DNA from: JBELMB01 sp042088665
GTDB taxonomy: Bacteria; Pseudomonadota; Alphaproteobacteria; Rhodobacterales; Rhodobacteraceae
Reading direction: 5' to 3'
Length of the DNA stretch: 13,521 nt
Assembly: GCA_042088665.1 (NCBI GenBank)
Contig: JBELMB010000141.1
Coordinates: 1 to 13,521, forward strand
Shown here in pieces: positions 1-6,575 of this stretch (positions are counted from its first letter, which is position 1; every line of letters begins with the position of its first letter). The position numbers and the translations under genes are program-made. The notes beneath the pieces are model-generated. The model had not been told where the DNA came from. It did not search any database and saw nothing but the letters and a program-made list of their open reading frames with translations.

Positions 1-771
1 CCCGACAGCGTCCGGGACGACGTGCTGATCGCCCCGTTCAATGACCCGGAGTTCATCACCCAGATCCTTGCGGAACAGGGCGACCAGATCGCCGGGATCA
101 TCGTCGAGCCGCTGCAACGGATCATCCCGCCGGAGCCGGGCTTTCTGCAGCATCTGCGCGACGCCTGCGACCGGCACGGGATCGTGCTGATCTTTGACGA
201 AGTGGTCACCGGCTTTCGGTTTGACTACGGTGGCGCGCAGGCTCTGTACGGTGTGACACCGGACATCTGCACGCTGGGCAAAGTCATCGGCGGCGGCTTC
301 CCCCTCGCGGCGATTGCCGGCAAGGCAGAGATCATGGCCCATTTCGACAAATCCGACGTCGGCGCAGACCGCTGGCTGATGCAGCTTGGCACGCTTTCGG
401 GCAATCCGGTGGCGGCGGCCGCGGGGCTCAAGACGCTTGAGATCCTGCGCCGCGACGGCGCCTATGCAAAGCTGCGGGCGACAGGCGTTCAGGTGCAGGA
501 GATCTTCAGCGCGGCGCTGACCCCCACGGGCCGGGCGTTCCAGATCGTTGGCGACCCGACGCTGTTCGAGATTGTCTTTGCCGGGGCCGGGCCGCGCGAT
601 TACCGGGAGGTGCAGGCCGCGGATGGCGCGGCGGCGGCACGGTGGAATGCCGGTCTGCGCGCCGGTGGGCTGTTCAAATCCGCGGGCAAGACCTATCCCA
701 GCCTCGCTCTGACCGAGGAAGATCTGGCGCAGACGCGCGCCGCGGCAGAAGCCGCTGCTGCGCAGCTGTAG
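1..771 (+). CDS. Class III PLP aminotransferase, HemL-like, 5'-truncated by window edge
   Basis: The reading frame is open from base 1 and ends at TAG 769-771, giving about 256 C-terminal residues. Family members usually have 420-450, so the N-terminal part lies outside the window. Seen: the PLP-pyridine Asp in the strand LIFDEVVTGFR (Asp codon 196-198) and the Schiff-base Lys in TLGKVIGGGFP (codon 280-282), followed by the usual GTLSGNPVAAAAGL segment that closes the active site. These place it in fold-type I, class III, closest in style to glutamate-1-semialdehyde 2,1-aminomutase-like enzymes. Many such proteins are catabolic transaminases or aminomutases rather than haem enzymes, so no symbol is given. 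It should be cytosolic. It converges on the sulfatase gene at 889 and could belong to the same pathway, but only proximity supports that. The family call is secure; the substrate is unknown. Confidence 0.88.
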   Translation, partial: PDSVRDDVLIAPFNDPEFITQILAEQGDQIAGIIVEPLQRIIPPEPGFLQHLRDACDRHGIVLIFDEVVTGFRFDYGGAQALYGVTPDICTLGKVIGGGFPLAAIAGKAEIMAHFDKSDVGADRWLMQLGTLSGNPVAAAAGLKTLEILRRDGAYAKLRATGVQVQEIFSAALTPTGRAFQIVGDPTLFEIVFAGAGPRDYREVQAADGAAAARWNAGLRAGGLFKSAGKTYPSLALTEEDLAQTRAAAEAAAAQL

Positions 772-888
772 AGCAAAGCGGACCCGCCCGCCCTCTGCTC
801 AGCCCACAAACCGCGCCCCATGGAGCCCTCGCACCCATGAGGCGCATCAGCCCACCGGAGCGCCCCACCTGAGCAACCCCGGGCGCGA

Positions 889-2346
889 TCAGACCTTGGG
901 CGGGGGCGTCGCGGCGGGGGCGCCCAGTTTCAGCGCGGCCTCACGACCACCGTAGCCCGCGATCATCGCGTCCTGATCGGCAAAGGCCATGGCGTCCACC
1001 GCCTCGGGGTCCAGTTCTGCGCACAGATGCGCCTCCATCCCTGCCAACACCCCGGCCCACTCCGGGTCCTGGGCCAGATCCCGAAGCTCCTCCGGATCCT
1101 CTTGCAGATCAAAGAGTTCCGGGGCAAAGCCCACGTAGTAGTGCAACTTGTAACGCCCCTTGCGCAGCATATACGCCCCGGACACCGCCCCCACCGCGTG
1201 GTACTGGCTGAGGATCGGGCGCTCCGGATCCGGTGGAGCGGCTGCGATCTGTGGCAAGGGGGTTCCATCGCTGTCAAAGCGCTGGCCGAAATGCGCCGGG
1301 ATGCTCGCCGCCACATCCAGCAGTGAGACCGGTGTCGCACAGGTGCCCCGCGCCACGCCCGGCCCAGCCATGATCAGCGGCACGGAGGTGCTTTCCTCAT
1401 ACAGCGTCGACTTGCCCCACAGCCCCCGCTCCCCAAGGTTGTCACCGTGGTCAGAGGTGTAAATGACCGTCGTTGTCTCTGCCAGACCGCTCGACTCCAG
1501 CGCGCTCATGATCTGGCCAAGGTTATGGTCGAGCCATGAACACAGCCCGTAGTAGGCAGCGATGGCGCTCCGCCGTTCCTCCGCATCGCGGAACATCGCC
1601 TCGCTGTCGGCCATGGCATTTTGCTGCTCGACCCATGGATGGCGCGTATAGCCTGCCTCGGGCCGCAGCTTGGACGCCGGCATCTGGTCTGTTGGATAGA
1701 GGTCATAAAAGGCCTGCGGCACCACCAGCGGGAAATGCGGCGCAACCAGCCCGACATAGAGGCACCATGGCGCAGCCGCGTCCTGTTGCGCCGCGCGGCT
1801 TTCGAGCCAGTCGCAGGTTTGCTGCGTCACGGCGGCGTCGTATTGCGTGTAACTGCTGTCGCCCGGACCGATCTCATCGCCCAGCATCCGGCGCGGCATG
1901 AGAATGCGCTCTTCGGAGCGGCGCACGGATCCCCAGACCATCCCATGGCCCCCTGCGACCTGCATCGGAATGTGCTGCACGTCAAAGCCAGAGGGATCGC
2001 TGGCATCTCGGTAATGCAGCTTGCCAATGCTCTCGACCGGCACGTCCGCCTTCTGCAGCGCATGGCCCCAGCCCTCCGGCGTGCCGGTGTAGGGCATGGC
2101 GTTGTCCCACAGCCGGGTCTTGTGCACATGGCGCCCCGCCGCGAATGACGCGCGCGCCGGAACGCAGATCGGCGACGGCGTATAGGCATCGGTGAACCGC
2201 ATGCCCCGGGCCGCCAGCGCATCCATGTGCGGTGTCTGGACAAACGGATGTCCGGCACAGCCCATGGCCCGCGCCTGATGTTCGTCCGACATGATCACGA
2301 GGAGGTTCGGGGCCTTTTGCCCGTCACTCGTGCGCGTGGTGTCCAA
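889..2346 (-). CDS. Cys-type sulfatase (alkaline phosphatase superfamily), TTG start
   Basis: 485 residues, a normal length for a bacterial type I sulfatase. Seen: N-terminal metal Asp in NLLVIMSDEH (D21); the formylglycine signature CVPAR at 61-65, followed by ASFAAGR; GKLHYR (K109, H111); APHFP (H204); the second metal pair SDHGD (D299, H300); and K312 in the WGKSTLYEES segment. Known: the Cys of CxPxR is oxidised to formylglycine, which attacks a sulfate ester. Some relatives hydrolyse phosphonate or phosphate esters instead. No signal peptide is visible, so it is probably cytosolic, as choline sulfatases are. Start: TTG at 2346-2344, because GGAGGA lies 7 bases upstream and the marR stop (2352-2350) is 3 bases away, implying translational coupling. 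The next in-frame ATG lies inside the conserved first strand and would remove the metal Asp region. The specific ester is unknown. Confidence 0.9.
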   Translation of the reverse strand: MDTTRTSDGQKAPNLLVIMSDEHQARAMGCAGHPFVQTPHMDALAARGMRFTDAYTPSPICVPARASFAAGRHVHKTRLWDNAMPYTGTPEGWGHALQKADVPVESIGKLHYRDASDPSGFDVQHIPMQVAGGHGMVWGSVRRSEERILMPRRMLGDEIGPGDSSYTQYDAAVTQQTCDWLESRAAQQDAAAPWCLYVGLVAPHFPLVVPQAFYDLYPTDQMPASKLRPEAGYTRHPWVEQQNAMADSEAMFRDAEERRSAIAAYYGLCSWLDHNLGQIMSALESSGLAETTTVIYTSDHGDNLGERGLWGKSTLYEESTSVPLIMAGPGVARGTCATPVSLLDVAASIPAHFGQRFDSDGTPLPQIAAAPPDPERPILSQYHAVGAVSGAYMLRKGRYKLHYYVGFAPELFDLQEDPEELRDLAQDPEWAGVLAGMEAHLCAELDPEAVDAMAFADQDAMIAGYGGREAALKLGAPAATPPPKV

Positions 2347-2349
2347 GGT

Positions 2350-2856
2350 CTATTCCTCCGCCGCTGCTTCGATCTTGTCGAGCACCTCGCGGAAGACCCG
2401 CAGCTCCTCTTCGCTGAGCCCGGCGCGCAGCCGCGTCTGCCGCGCCCGTGTCACGGGCAGTGTCTTTGCAAAGATCGCCTGCCCCTTGTCTGTCAGGGTC
2501 AGGATCTGGACCCTGTGGTCGTGCTCATCGGTGGTGCCAAGGACCACGCCATCGGCCATCAGCGTCTTTAGACTGCGGCTGAGCAGCCCCTTGTCGAGGG
2601 CTGTCTCCCGCGCGATGGTCGACAGTCGCGTCTCTCCGGCAGAGCCCACGAGGGCGATGACGCGCCACTGGGTCAGCGTGATGCCACTGGTCTCGCGCAG
2701 CATCCGCGTCGCCTGCGCATTCAGTTTCGCCTGCACGCGCGAGATGCGTAACGTGAGGTACTGCCGTAGCGGCATATCGCCGAACGCAGTGTCAGAACCG
2801 CTGCCCTGCGGCGAGTCGGGGGCGTGTTTGTCGGTGCTTTTTTTATCGAGGGTCAT
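2350..2856 (-). CDS. MarR-family transcriptional regulator
   Basis: 168 residues. Seen: a hydrophilic N-terminal tail (about 1-28); a dimerisation helix (about 30-55); the segment TLTQWRVIALV leading into a winged helix, with helix-turn-helix at about 77-101 (STIARETALDKGLLSRSL); the wing at about 105-122, carrying the family's D-x-R pattern as DEHDHRVQILTLTDKG; and a C-terminal dimerisation helix to the end. Known: MarR proteins are dimeric repressors that release DNA on binding small, often aromatic or phenolic, ligands, and they usually control a divergent neighbour plus themselves. Here the gene is divergent from tctC across 96 bases rich in CAAC/GTTG half-sites and directly precedes a sulfatase on its own strand. 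It is therefore inferred to control both units. ATG at 2856-2854 has only a weak Shine-Dalgarno (TTGGAAA). Confidence 0.9.
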   Translation of the reverse strand: MTLDKKSTDKHAPDSPQGSGSDTAFGDMPLRQYLTLRISRVQAKLNAQATRMLRETSGITLTQWRVIALVGSAGETRLSTIARETALDKGLLSRSLKTLMADGVVLGTTDEHDHRVQILTLTDKGQAIFAKTLPVTRARQTRLRAGLSEEELRVFREVLDKIEAAAEE

Positions 2857-2861
2857 GGGGC

Positions 2862-2890
2862 AATTTCCAACGATTTTGTTGATGTGTCAA
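2862..2890 (-). promoter_or_regulatory. Candidate promoter for marR-sulfatase, possibly leaderless
   Basis: On the minus strand a perfect TTGACA (2890-2885) sits 17 bases before GAAATT (2867-2862), a weak -10 with 3 of 6 matches. A start site 6-7 bases downstream would fall at or next to the ATG at 2856, which would make the marR mRNA nearly leaderless and fit its weak Shine-Dalgarno. TTGACA also forms part of the central operator arms, so the match could be a by-product of the operator sequence. Confidence 0.3.
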
Positions 2891-2901
2891 CTTAATTGTT
2901 G
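2868..2901. promoter_or_regulatory. Composite palindromic operator, probably for MarR
   Basis: Four half-sites form one interrupted palindrome centred near 2884.5: CAAC (2868-2871), N6, GTTGA (2878-2882), N4, TCAAC (2887-2891), N6, GTTG (2898-2901). The central pair GTTGA-N4-TCAAC is a perfect 5-bp inverted repeat. The outer pairs are two copies of CAAC-N6-GTTG with centres 20 bp apart, about two helical turns. Placement midway between divergent marR and tctC, overlapping the candidate -35 elements of both, is typical of MarR autoregulation. The symmetry is seen directly; the identity of the binding protein is inferred. Confidence 0.6.
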
Positions 2902-2926
2902 AACGGCGCGTCATTCTATGGATACT
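2899..2926 (+). promoter_or_regulatory. Candidate promoter for tctC
   Basis: TTGAAC (2899-2904) and GATACT (2921-2926) are spaced by 16 bases and match 4 of 6 consensus positions each or nearly so. The -35 overlaps the right arm of the palindromic operator, so a bound regulator would block it. The start codon follows 27 bases after the -10. This is a consensus match only; no transcript evidence is available. Confidence 0.35.
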
Positions 2927-2952
2927 GGTGTGCAAAGAAACGGGAGGAAACC

Positions 2953-3915
2953 ATGAAACAGATTCTCAAGGCGGCTGTGACCACCCTTGGCCTCGCAGCC
3001 CTGTCCACGACCCTTTCCACCTCGGCCCAAGCCGAAGACTGGACCCCGCCGGGCCCGATCAAGCTGATGATCGCATTCGCCGCGGGCGGCGGCGCCGACA
3101 CACAGGCACGCCTGATCGCCGAAGATCTCGAAACAAAGCTCGGCTGGCAGTTCATTCCGGAGCAGGTGACCGGCAAGGGCGGCATGAACCTCGCCATCGC
3201 GATGAAGGACCAGCCCAACGACGGCAGCGTCATCGGCATGGCCGTGACAGAGACCATGGGCTACAACATGCGCGTCGCCGACGCGGGTGTGACGCCGGCC
3301 GATTATACCGCCATCACCACCACAGCCGGCTTTCAGATGGGCATCGTCTCACTGGCGACCAAGGGCTGGACCAGCATCAACGACGTGATCGCTGCCGCCA
3401 AATCCGGTGAGGCGCTACGTTTTGGCACCATGAGCCCGAAGCTCGCCGATCTGGCCTATCTGCTGGGCAAGGCGCAGGGCGTCGACTTCAACATCATCTC
3501 CGTACGGGGCGGCAAGGCCGTGATGAACGGCGTGGTCGCAGGCGACATGGATCTCGGCTTCATGGCGGGCATCCAGGCTCGCGGCGTGGCCGCGGGCGAG
3601 TTGGTGAACCTTGCCTCGGCGCTGTCCGCCCCGCTGAAGCAGACCCCCGAAGCGCCGACGCTCGCGGACATGGGCGTCGAATTCAGCGCCGACGGCTATT
3701 TCCTCTTTATTGGTCCGGCAGGCATGCCAACCGAGGCACGCGACGCGATTGCTGCTGCCATCGGTGAGGCCGTCTCGACCGAAGGCATGAAGTCCAACGG
3801 CATGATCACAAAGGCCTTTGGCGGCCCGACCGTGATTGCCGGTGCAGAGGCGCAGGCCCTGATCGAGGCGGACTATGTCGCCGCGGGTGCCCTTCTGGAC
3901 GCCGCCTCCGAATAA
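2953..3915 (+). CDS. tctC: Tripartite tricarboxylate transporter substrate-binding protein (TctC/Bug family)
   Basis: 320 residues, the usual family length. Seen: a Sec signal peptide, with charged MKQILK, a hydrophobic stretch to about residue 22, and probable cleavage after AQA at 27. The first mature strand and ligand loop IKLMIAFAAGGGADTQAR follow, and the conserved C-terminal segment FLFIGPAGMP precedes the last helices. Known: TctC/Bug proteins bind an organic anion, often a carboxylate, in the periplasm and deliver it to the TctAB membrane pair. Start: ATG 2953, with GGGAGG 5 bases upstream; a TTG at 2896 would put extra residues before the signal peptide. It is the first gene of the plus-strand unit, divergent from marR, and is separated from tctB by an unusually long spacer with a stem-loop. 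The ligand cannot be read from sequence alone. Confidence 0.93.
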   Translation: MKQILKAAVTTLGLAALSTTLSTSAQAEDWTPPGPIKLMIAFAAGGGADTQARLIAEDLETKLGWQFIPEQVTGKGGMNLAIAMKDQPNDGSVIGMAVTETMGYNMRVADAGVTPADYTAITTTAGFQMGIVSLATKGWTSINDVIAAAKSGEALRFGTMSPKLADLAYLLGKAQGVDFNIISVRGGKAVMNGVVAGDMDLGFMAGIQARGVAAGELVNLASALSAPLKQTPEAPTLADMGVEFSADGYFLFIGPAGMPTEARDAIAAAIGEAVSTEGMKSNGMITKAFGGPTVIAGAEAQALIEADYVAAGALLDAASE

Positions 3916-3924
3916 GATACGGCA

Positions 3925-3954
3925 GCCCCGGCGGCGCATGCTTGCTGCCGGGGC
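3925..3954 (+). terminator. Stem-loop after tctC, attenuator or processing hairpin
   Basis: An 11-bp stem (3925-3935 with 3944-3954, one G-T pair) closes an 8-base loop, starting 10 bases after the tctC stop. The stem is very GC-rich. No proper T-run follows, only ACGTTCGTTTC, so full intrinsic termination is doubtful. A partial terminator or a 3'-end stabiliser that raises the level of the binding protein over the membrane subunits is the likelier role. Confidence 0.5.
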
Positions 3955-4230
3955 ACGTTCGTTTCGCCTGTCACCGATCAGCTGCGCTGGTGGCAATTTG
4001 CATGGGTCGTCTTTTCCGAAAGGACTGGTTCCGGGCGCGTGTTGCGCAAGACGTTTTCCTGGGCGGTTTTTGCGGTGCGGCTTATGTGGGGCGGCTTTTT
4101 TGGGGCGAAGGGGCTGACTGCTGAGCGATGGTCTGCCTGTCAGGGCGACATCATCGCGGATTTCACTCAGTTTTTGCCGGAGACACTGCGGGTCTGATAG
4201 ATGCCCCCGCGATGCAGCTCCGGTGCGGTC

Positions 4231-4263
4231 CACGCCGCTTACACGCCGCTTACACGCCGCTTA
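4231..4263. repeat. Triple 11-bp tandem repeat upstream of tctB
   Basis: CACGCCGCTTA occurs three times without a mismatch or gap (4231-4241, 4242-4252, 4253-4263). The 11-base period is not a multiple of three and is close to one helical turn, so it fits stacked protein sites or replication slippage better than coding sequence. It ends 75 bases before the tctB start. Confidence 0.9.
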
Positions 4264-4338
4264 CATGGCGATCTTGCCGATGGGCCCGTCCTGTGGCCCT
4301 GCGCGTCCCCTTCCCCAATCCGAGCACCGGAAGCCTCC

Positions 4339-4971
4339 ATGCCCGATCCCAGCACAGATCCCCGCACAGATCCCCGCACAGACCCGCAACCAGATCCGCA
4401 GTCTGGCCATGGCGGTCCGTCGCGCGCCAATCTCTACCTCGCTCTGGGTTGCCTCGCCCTGTCGCTGGTGATCGCCTTTGTCTGGGTCCCGCTCGACAGT
4501 GGCAGCGGCCTGATGGTGAAGATGCGCCGACAGGTGGGTCTGGGCGACGCCTTGGCGCCCACGGTGGCGGCTGGCTTTGTGGGCGTCGGTGCCCTGCTTT
4601 TGCTCTTGCAGCGGCGTGACGCCGAACAGCAGGCGCTGACACGGGGCAACCTGATGTTCCTGCTGCGGTTTCTGGTCATTTGCCTCGTGGCCTTTACCCT
4701 GATGCGCTGGAGCGGCCCTGCAGCCGTCGCGCTCGCCGCCCTGTCCGGGGCCGAGATGCAGGACTACCGCCTGCTGCGTGACACGGCGCCGTGGAAATAC
4801 ATCGGGTACTTCCTCGGAGGCAGCTTTCTGATCGCCGCACTGATCACCAATGTCGAAGGCCGCCTGCGCCCCGTCACCGTGCTGATCGCAATCGTGGCCA
4901 TCACAGCGTTGATCCTGCTCTACGATCTGCCCTTTGACGACCTGCAACTGCCGCCGAACGGGGATGTGTGA
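4339..4971 (+). CDS. tctB: Tripartite tricarboxylate transporter small membrane subunit (TctB)
   Basis: 210 residues from ATG 4339, somewhat longer than the usual 140-180. Seen: an unusual soluble N-terminal tail of about 30 residues made of Asp-Pro repeats (TDPR, TDPR, TDPQ, PDPQ), then four to five hydrophobic segments (starting near LYLALGCLALSL, ALAPTVAAGFVG, NLMFLLRFLVIC, YIGYFLGGSFLI and PVTVLIAIVAIT). The C-terminus LYDLPFDDLQLPPNG matches the family's conserved end. Known: TctB is the poorly conserved small partner of TctA. Start: GGAAG lies 5 bases before ATG 4339; the same frame stays open to 4201 but would run through the tandem-repeat DNA and has no better ribosome site. The gene ends in GTGATG, overlapping tctA. 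Weak conservation lowers certainty for the exact N-terminus, not for the family. Confidence 0.85.
   Translation: MPDPSTDPRTDPRTDPQPDPQSGHGGPSRANLYLALGCLALSLVIAFVWVPLDSGSGLMVKMRRQVGLGDALAPTVAAGFVGVGALLLLLQRRDAEQQALTRGNLMFLLRFLVICLVAFTLMRWSGPAAVALAALSGAEMQDYRLLRDTAPWKYIGYFLGGSFLIAALITNVEGRLRPVTVLIAIVAITALILLYDLPFDDLQLPPNGDV
4352..4387 (+). repeat. 12-bp in-frame repeat in the start of tctB
   Basis: GCACAGATCCCC occurs at 4352-4363 and 4364-4375, with a diverged third copy at 4376-4387. The period keeps the frame and encodes the repeated Thr-Asp-Pro-Arg/Gln tail of TctB. It looks like slippage expansion in a disordered cytoplasmic or periplasmic tail. Confidence 0.8.
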
Positions 4972-6575
4972 TGAGCGTTCTGGACTACATCTGGATGGGC
5001 GTGCTGGCGGTCTTTCAGGGGCCAGAGGCCTTTGCGGTCCTCGGTCTTTCCGTTTCCATCACGCTGGTCATGGTGCTTTGTGGCTTCTTGCTGGGCATCA
5101 TCGTCGGGGCCACGCCAGGCCTTGCAGGGCCGATGGCCATGGCGATTTCCCTGCCCATCCTGATCAGCGCCTTTGGCTTTTCCGCAGACGCGCTGTTGCC
5201 GGTTCTGGGCTTTCTGATCGGCGTGATGAAGGGGGCCACGGTCGGCGGCGCGGTGCCCGCGATCCTGTTCAACACCCCCGGCACGCCAGACGCCTATATG
5301 ACCACGCTCGACGGCTTTCCGATGACGCAGAAGGGCGAAGCGCGGCGTGCGCTGAAGCTCGCGCATGTCAGCTCTGCCTCGGGCGACACGTTTTCGGATG
5401 TGGTCCTGATCCTTTGCGCGCCCTTTCTGGCTGTGTTGGTGGAAAGCTACCTTGACCTGCCGGAAAAGACCGCGCTGCTGATCCTCTCGCTGGCCTTCAT
5501 CTCTGCCGTGATCGGCGCGTCGGTTGGCAAGGGGTTGATCGCCATGGGGCTGGGGCTGCTGGCCGCCTATGTCGGTTCCGGCGAAGAGTTTTATCCCCGC
5601 CTCTCGATGGACACGCAGATGTTGGCGCAGGGCTTTCCGGTGGCCACGGCGGTGCTTGGCGTGCTGGTGCTGGGCGAAGTGTTCAAGGCGCTCGAAGACC
5701 TCTGGCAAGAGCGCCGCGGCCGGGACACCCCCCCGGCGCAGCCTGCGCCCAGCGGCGACCAGCGGCTGCGCGCCGCTGACCTGCGCAATATTGCGCCCTA
5801 TATCGCGCGGTCCGCCGTGATCGGCACGGTGATCGGCGCGCTGCCGGGGATCGGGTCGACCCTTGCCGCGACGCTTGGCTATTCCTCGGGCGCGCGGCGC
5901 CACGCCCGCAAATCCCCCGACAGGCCGCAATTCGGCGAAGGCGCCCCCGAAGGCATCGCCGCCACCGAGGCCGCCAACAGCTCTGTCTCTGGGGCGAACC
6001 TGATCCCGGTGCTCTCGCTTGGCATTCCGGGCAATGCGGCGGCGGTCTTTCTGATCCTTGCCACCGAAAGCATCGGCGGCTTCAATCCCGGGCCGGGGGT
6101 CTTTCGCTTTACGACCGACACGGTCAACACCGAGCTGGTGATCGCCTTTGGCCTGTTCACCACCATGATGGTGGCCAACCTGCTGAACTGGACGATCGGC
6201 GGTGGCTTCATGCGCGTCGCCAGCGTCATGGTGCGCGTGCCCAAACATATCCTCTTGCCGATCGTGCTGATGCTGACCCTGACCGCCATCTACGTTCAGG
6301 AAGCCCGCATGTCGGCGATCTGGTTCGCCATCGCCTTTGGCGTGCTGGGCTATCTGATGCGGCGGCTGGGCATGTCACCGCTGCCCTTTGTCATCGCCTT
6401 CATCCTCGGTGCCAATCTCGAAGACACCGCGCGACAGGCGTTTTCCGCAACCGGGGGCGACCCCTGGTTCCTTTTTACCAGCCCTGTGGCGGCCATCTTC
6501 ATGGGGCTGGCCGCGCTTTTCGTCCTTCTTTCCCTGCGCAAACCCGCGCCGTCCAAAGTATCAAAGGTGTCCTGA
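4968..6575 (+). CDS. tctA: Tripartite tricarboxylate transporter large membrane subunit (TctA)
   Basis: 535 residues from GTG 4968, or 534 from the adjacent ATG 4971; both overlap the tctB stop and the choice is open. Length is slightly above the usual 500. Seen: about ten to twelve hydrophobic segments and the two family hallmarks, GATPGLAGPMA at about 47-57 and GALPGIGSTLA at about 290-300. The second is followed by the highly conserved stretch with FGEGAPEGIAATEAANSS and SVSGANLIPVLSLGIPG. Known: TctA forms the transport pathway and uses an ion gradient to import the anion presented by TctC. The stop TGA (6573-6575) shares its last base with the ATG of the downstream sulfatase, so transporter and enzyme are translated together, which argues that the sulfatase acts on the imported solute or a derivative. 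Confidence 0.95.
   Translation: MMSVLDYIWMGVLAVFQGPEAFAVLGLSVSITLVMVLCGFLLGIIVGATPGLAGPMAMAISLPILISAFGFSADALLPVLGFLIGVMKGATVGGAVPAILFNTPGTPDAYMTTLDGFPMTQKGEARRALKLAHVSSASGDTFSDVVLILCAPFLAVLVESYLDLPEKTALLILSLAFISAVIGASVGKGLIAMGLGLLAAYVGSGEEFYPRLSMDTQMLAQGFPVATAVLGVLVLGEVFKALEDLWQERRGRDTPPAQPAPSGDQRLRAADLRNIAPYIARSAVIGTVIGALPGIGSTLAATLGYSSGARRHARKSPDRPQFGEGAPEGIAATEAANSSVSGANLIPVLSLGIPGNAAAVFLILATESIGGFNPGPGVFRFTTDTVNTELVIAFGLFTTMMVANLLNWTIGGGFMRVASVMVRVPKHILLPIVLMLTLTAIYVQEARMSAIWFAIAFGVLGYLMRRLGMSPLPFVIAFILGANLEDTARQAFSATGGDPWFLFTSPVAAIFMGLAALFVLLSLRKPAPSKVSKVS

Larger units (their letters stand above)
3916..4338. other. 423-base spacer between tctC and tctB
   Basis: No convincing gene was found. 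The spacer holds a strong stem-loop just after tctC (3925-3954), a T-rich middle part around 4050-4110, and a perfect triple 11-bp tandem repeat at 4231-4263. A 40-codon ORF (4002-4124) has a weak GGTGG ribosome site and less GC-biased third positions than neighbouring genes, so it is not called. A poor promoter-like pair (TTGCCG at 4174, GATAGA at 4196) lies just upstream of the tandem repeat and might give tctBA-sulfatase its own start. The spacer is unusually long for a tct operon. Confidence 0.6.

Noticed and set aside
772..888. Terminator between aminotransferase and first sulfatase
   Set aside because: Only a 5-bp GAGCA/TGCTC pairing with a long loop and no T-run was found; too weak to call.
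3415..4233. 272-codon minus-strand ORF over the end of tctC and the spacer
   Set aside because: It is mostly antisense to tctC, with no recognisable domain and no good ribosome site; the spacer part simply lacks stops.
4231..4263. CRISPR array
   Set aside because: Units are 11 bp, directly abutting and without spacers, so this is a plain tandem repeat.
4201..4338. Longer TctB start at 4201
   Set aside because: It would translate the 11-bp tandem repeat, whose period breaks the frame, and has no ribosome site; ATG 4339 with GGAAG fits better.
4920..6248. Long minus-strand ORF (442 codons) opposite tctA
   Set aside because: It mirrors a strongly conserved tctA, has the His/Arg/Gly-rich low-complexity makeup of antisense frames in GC-rich genes, and shows no motif.
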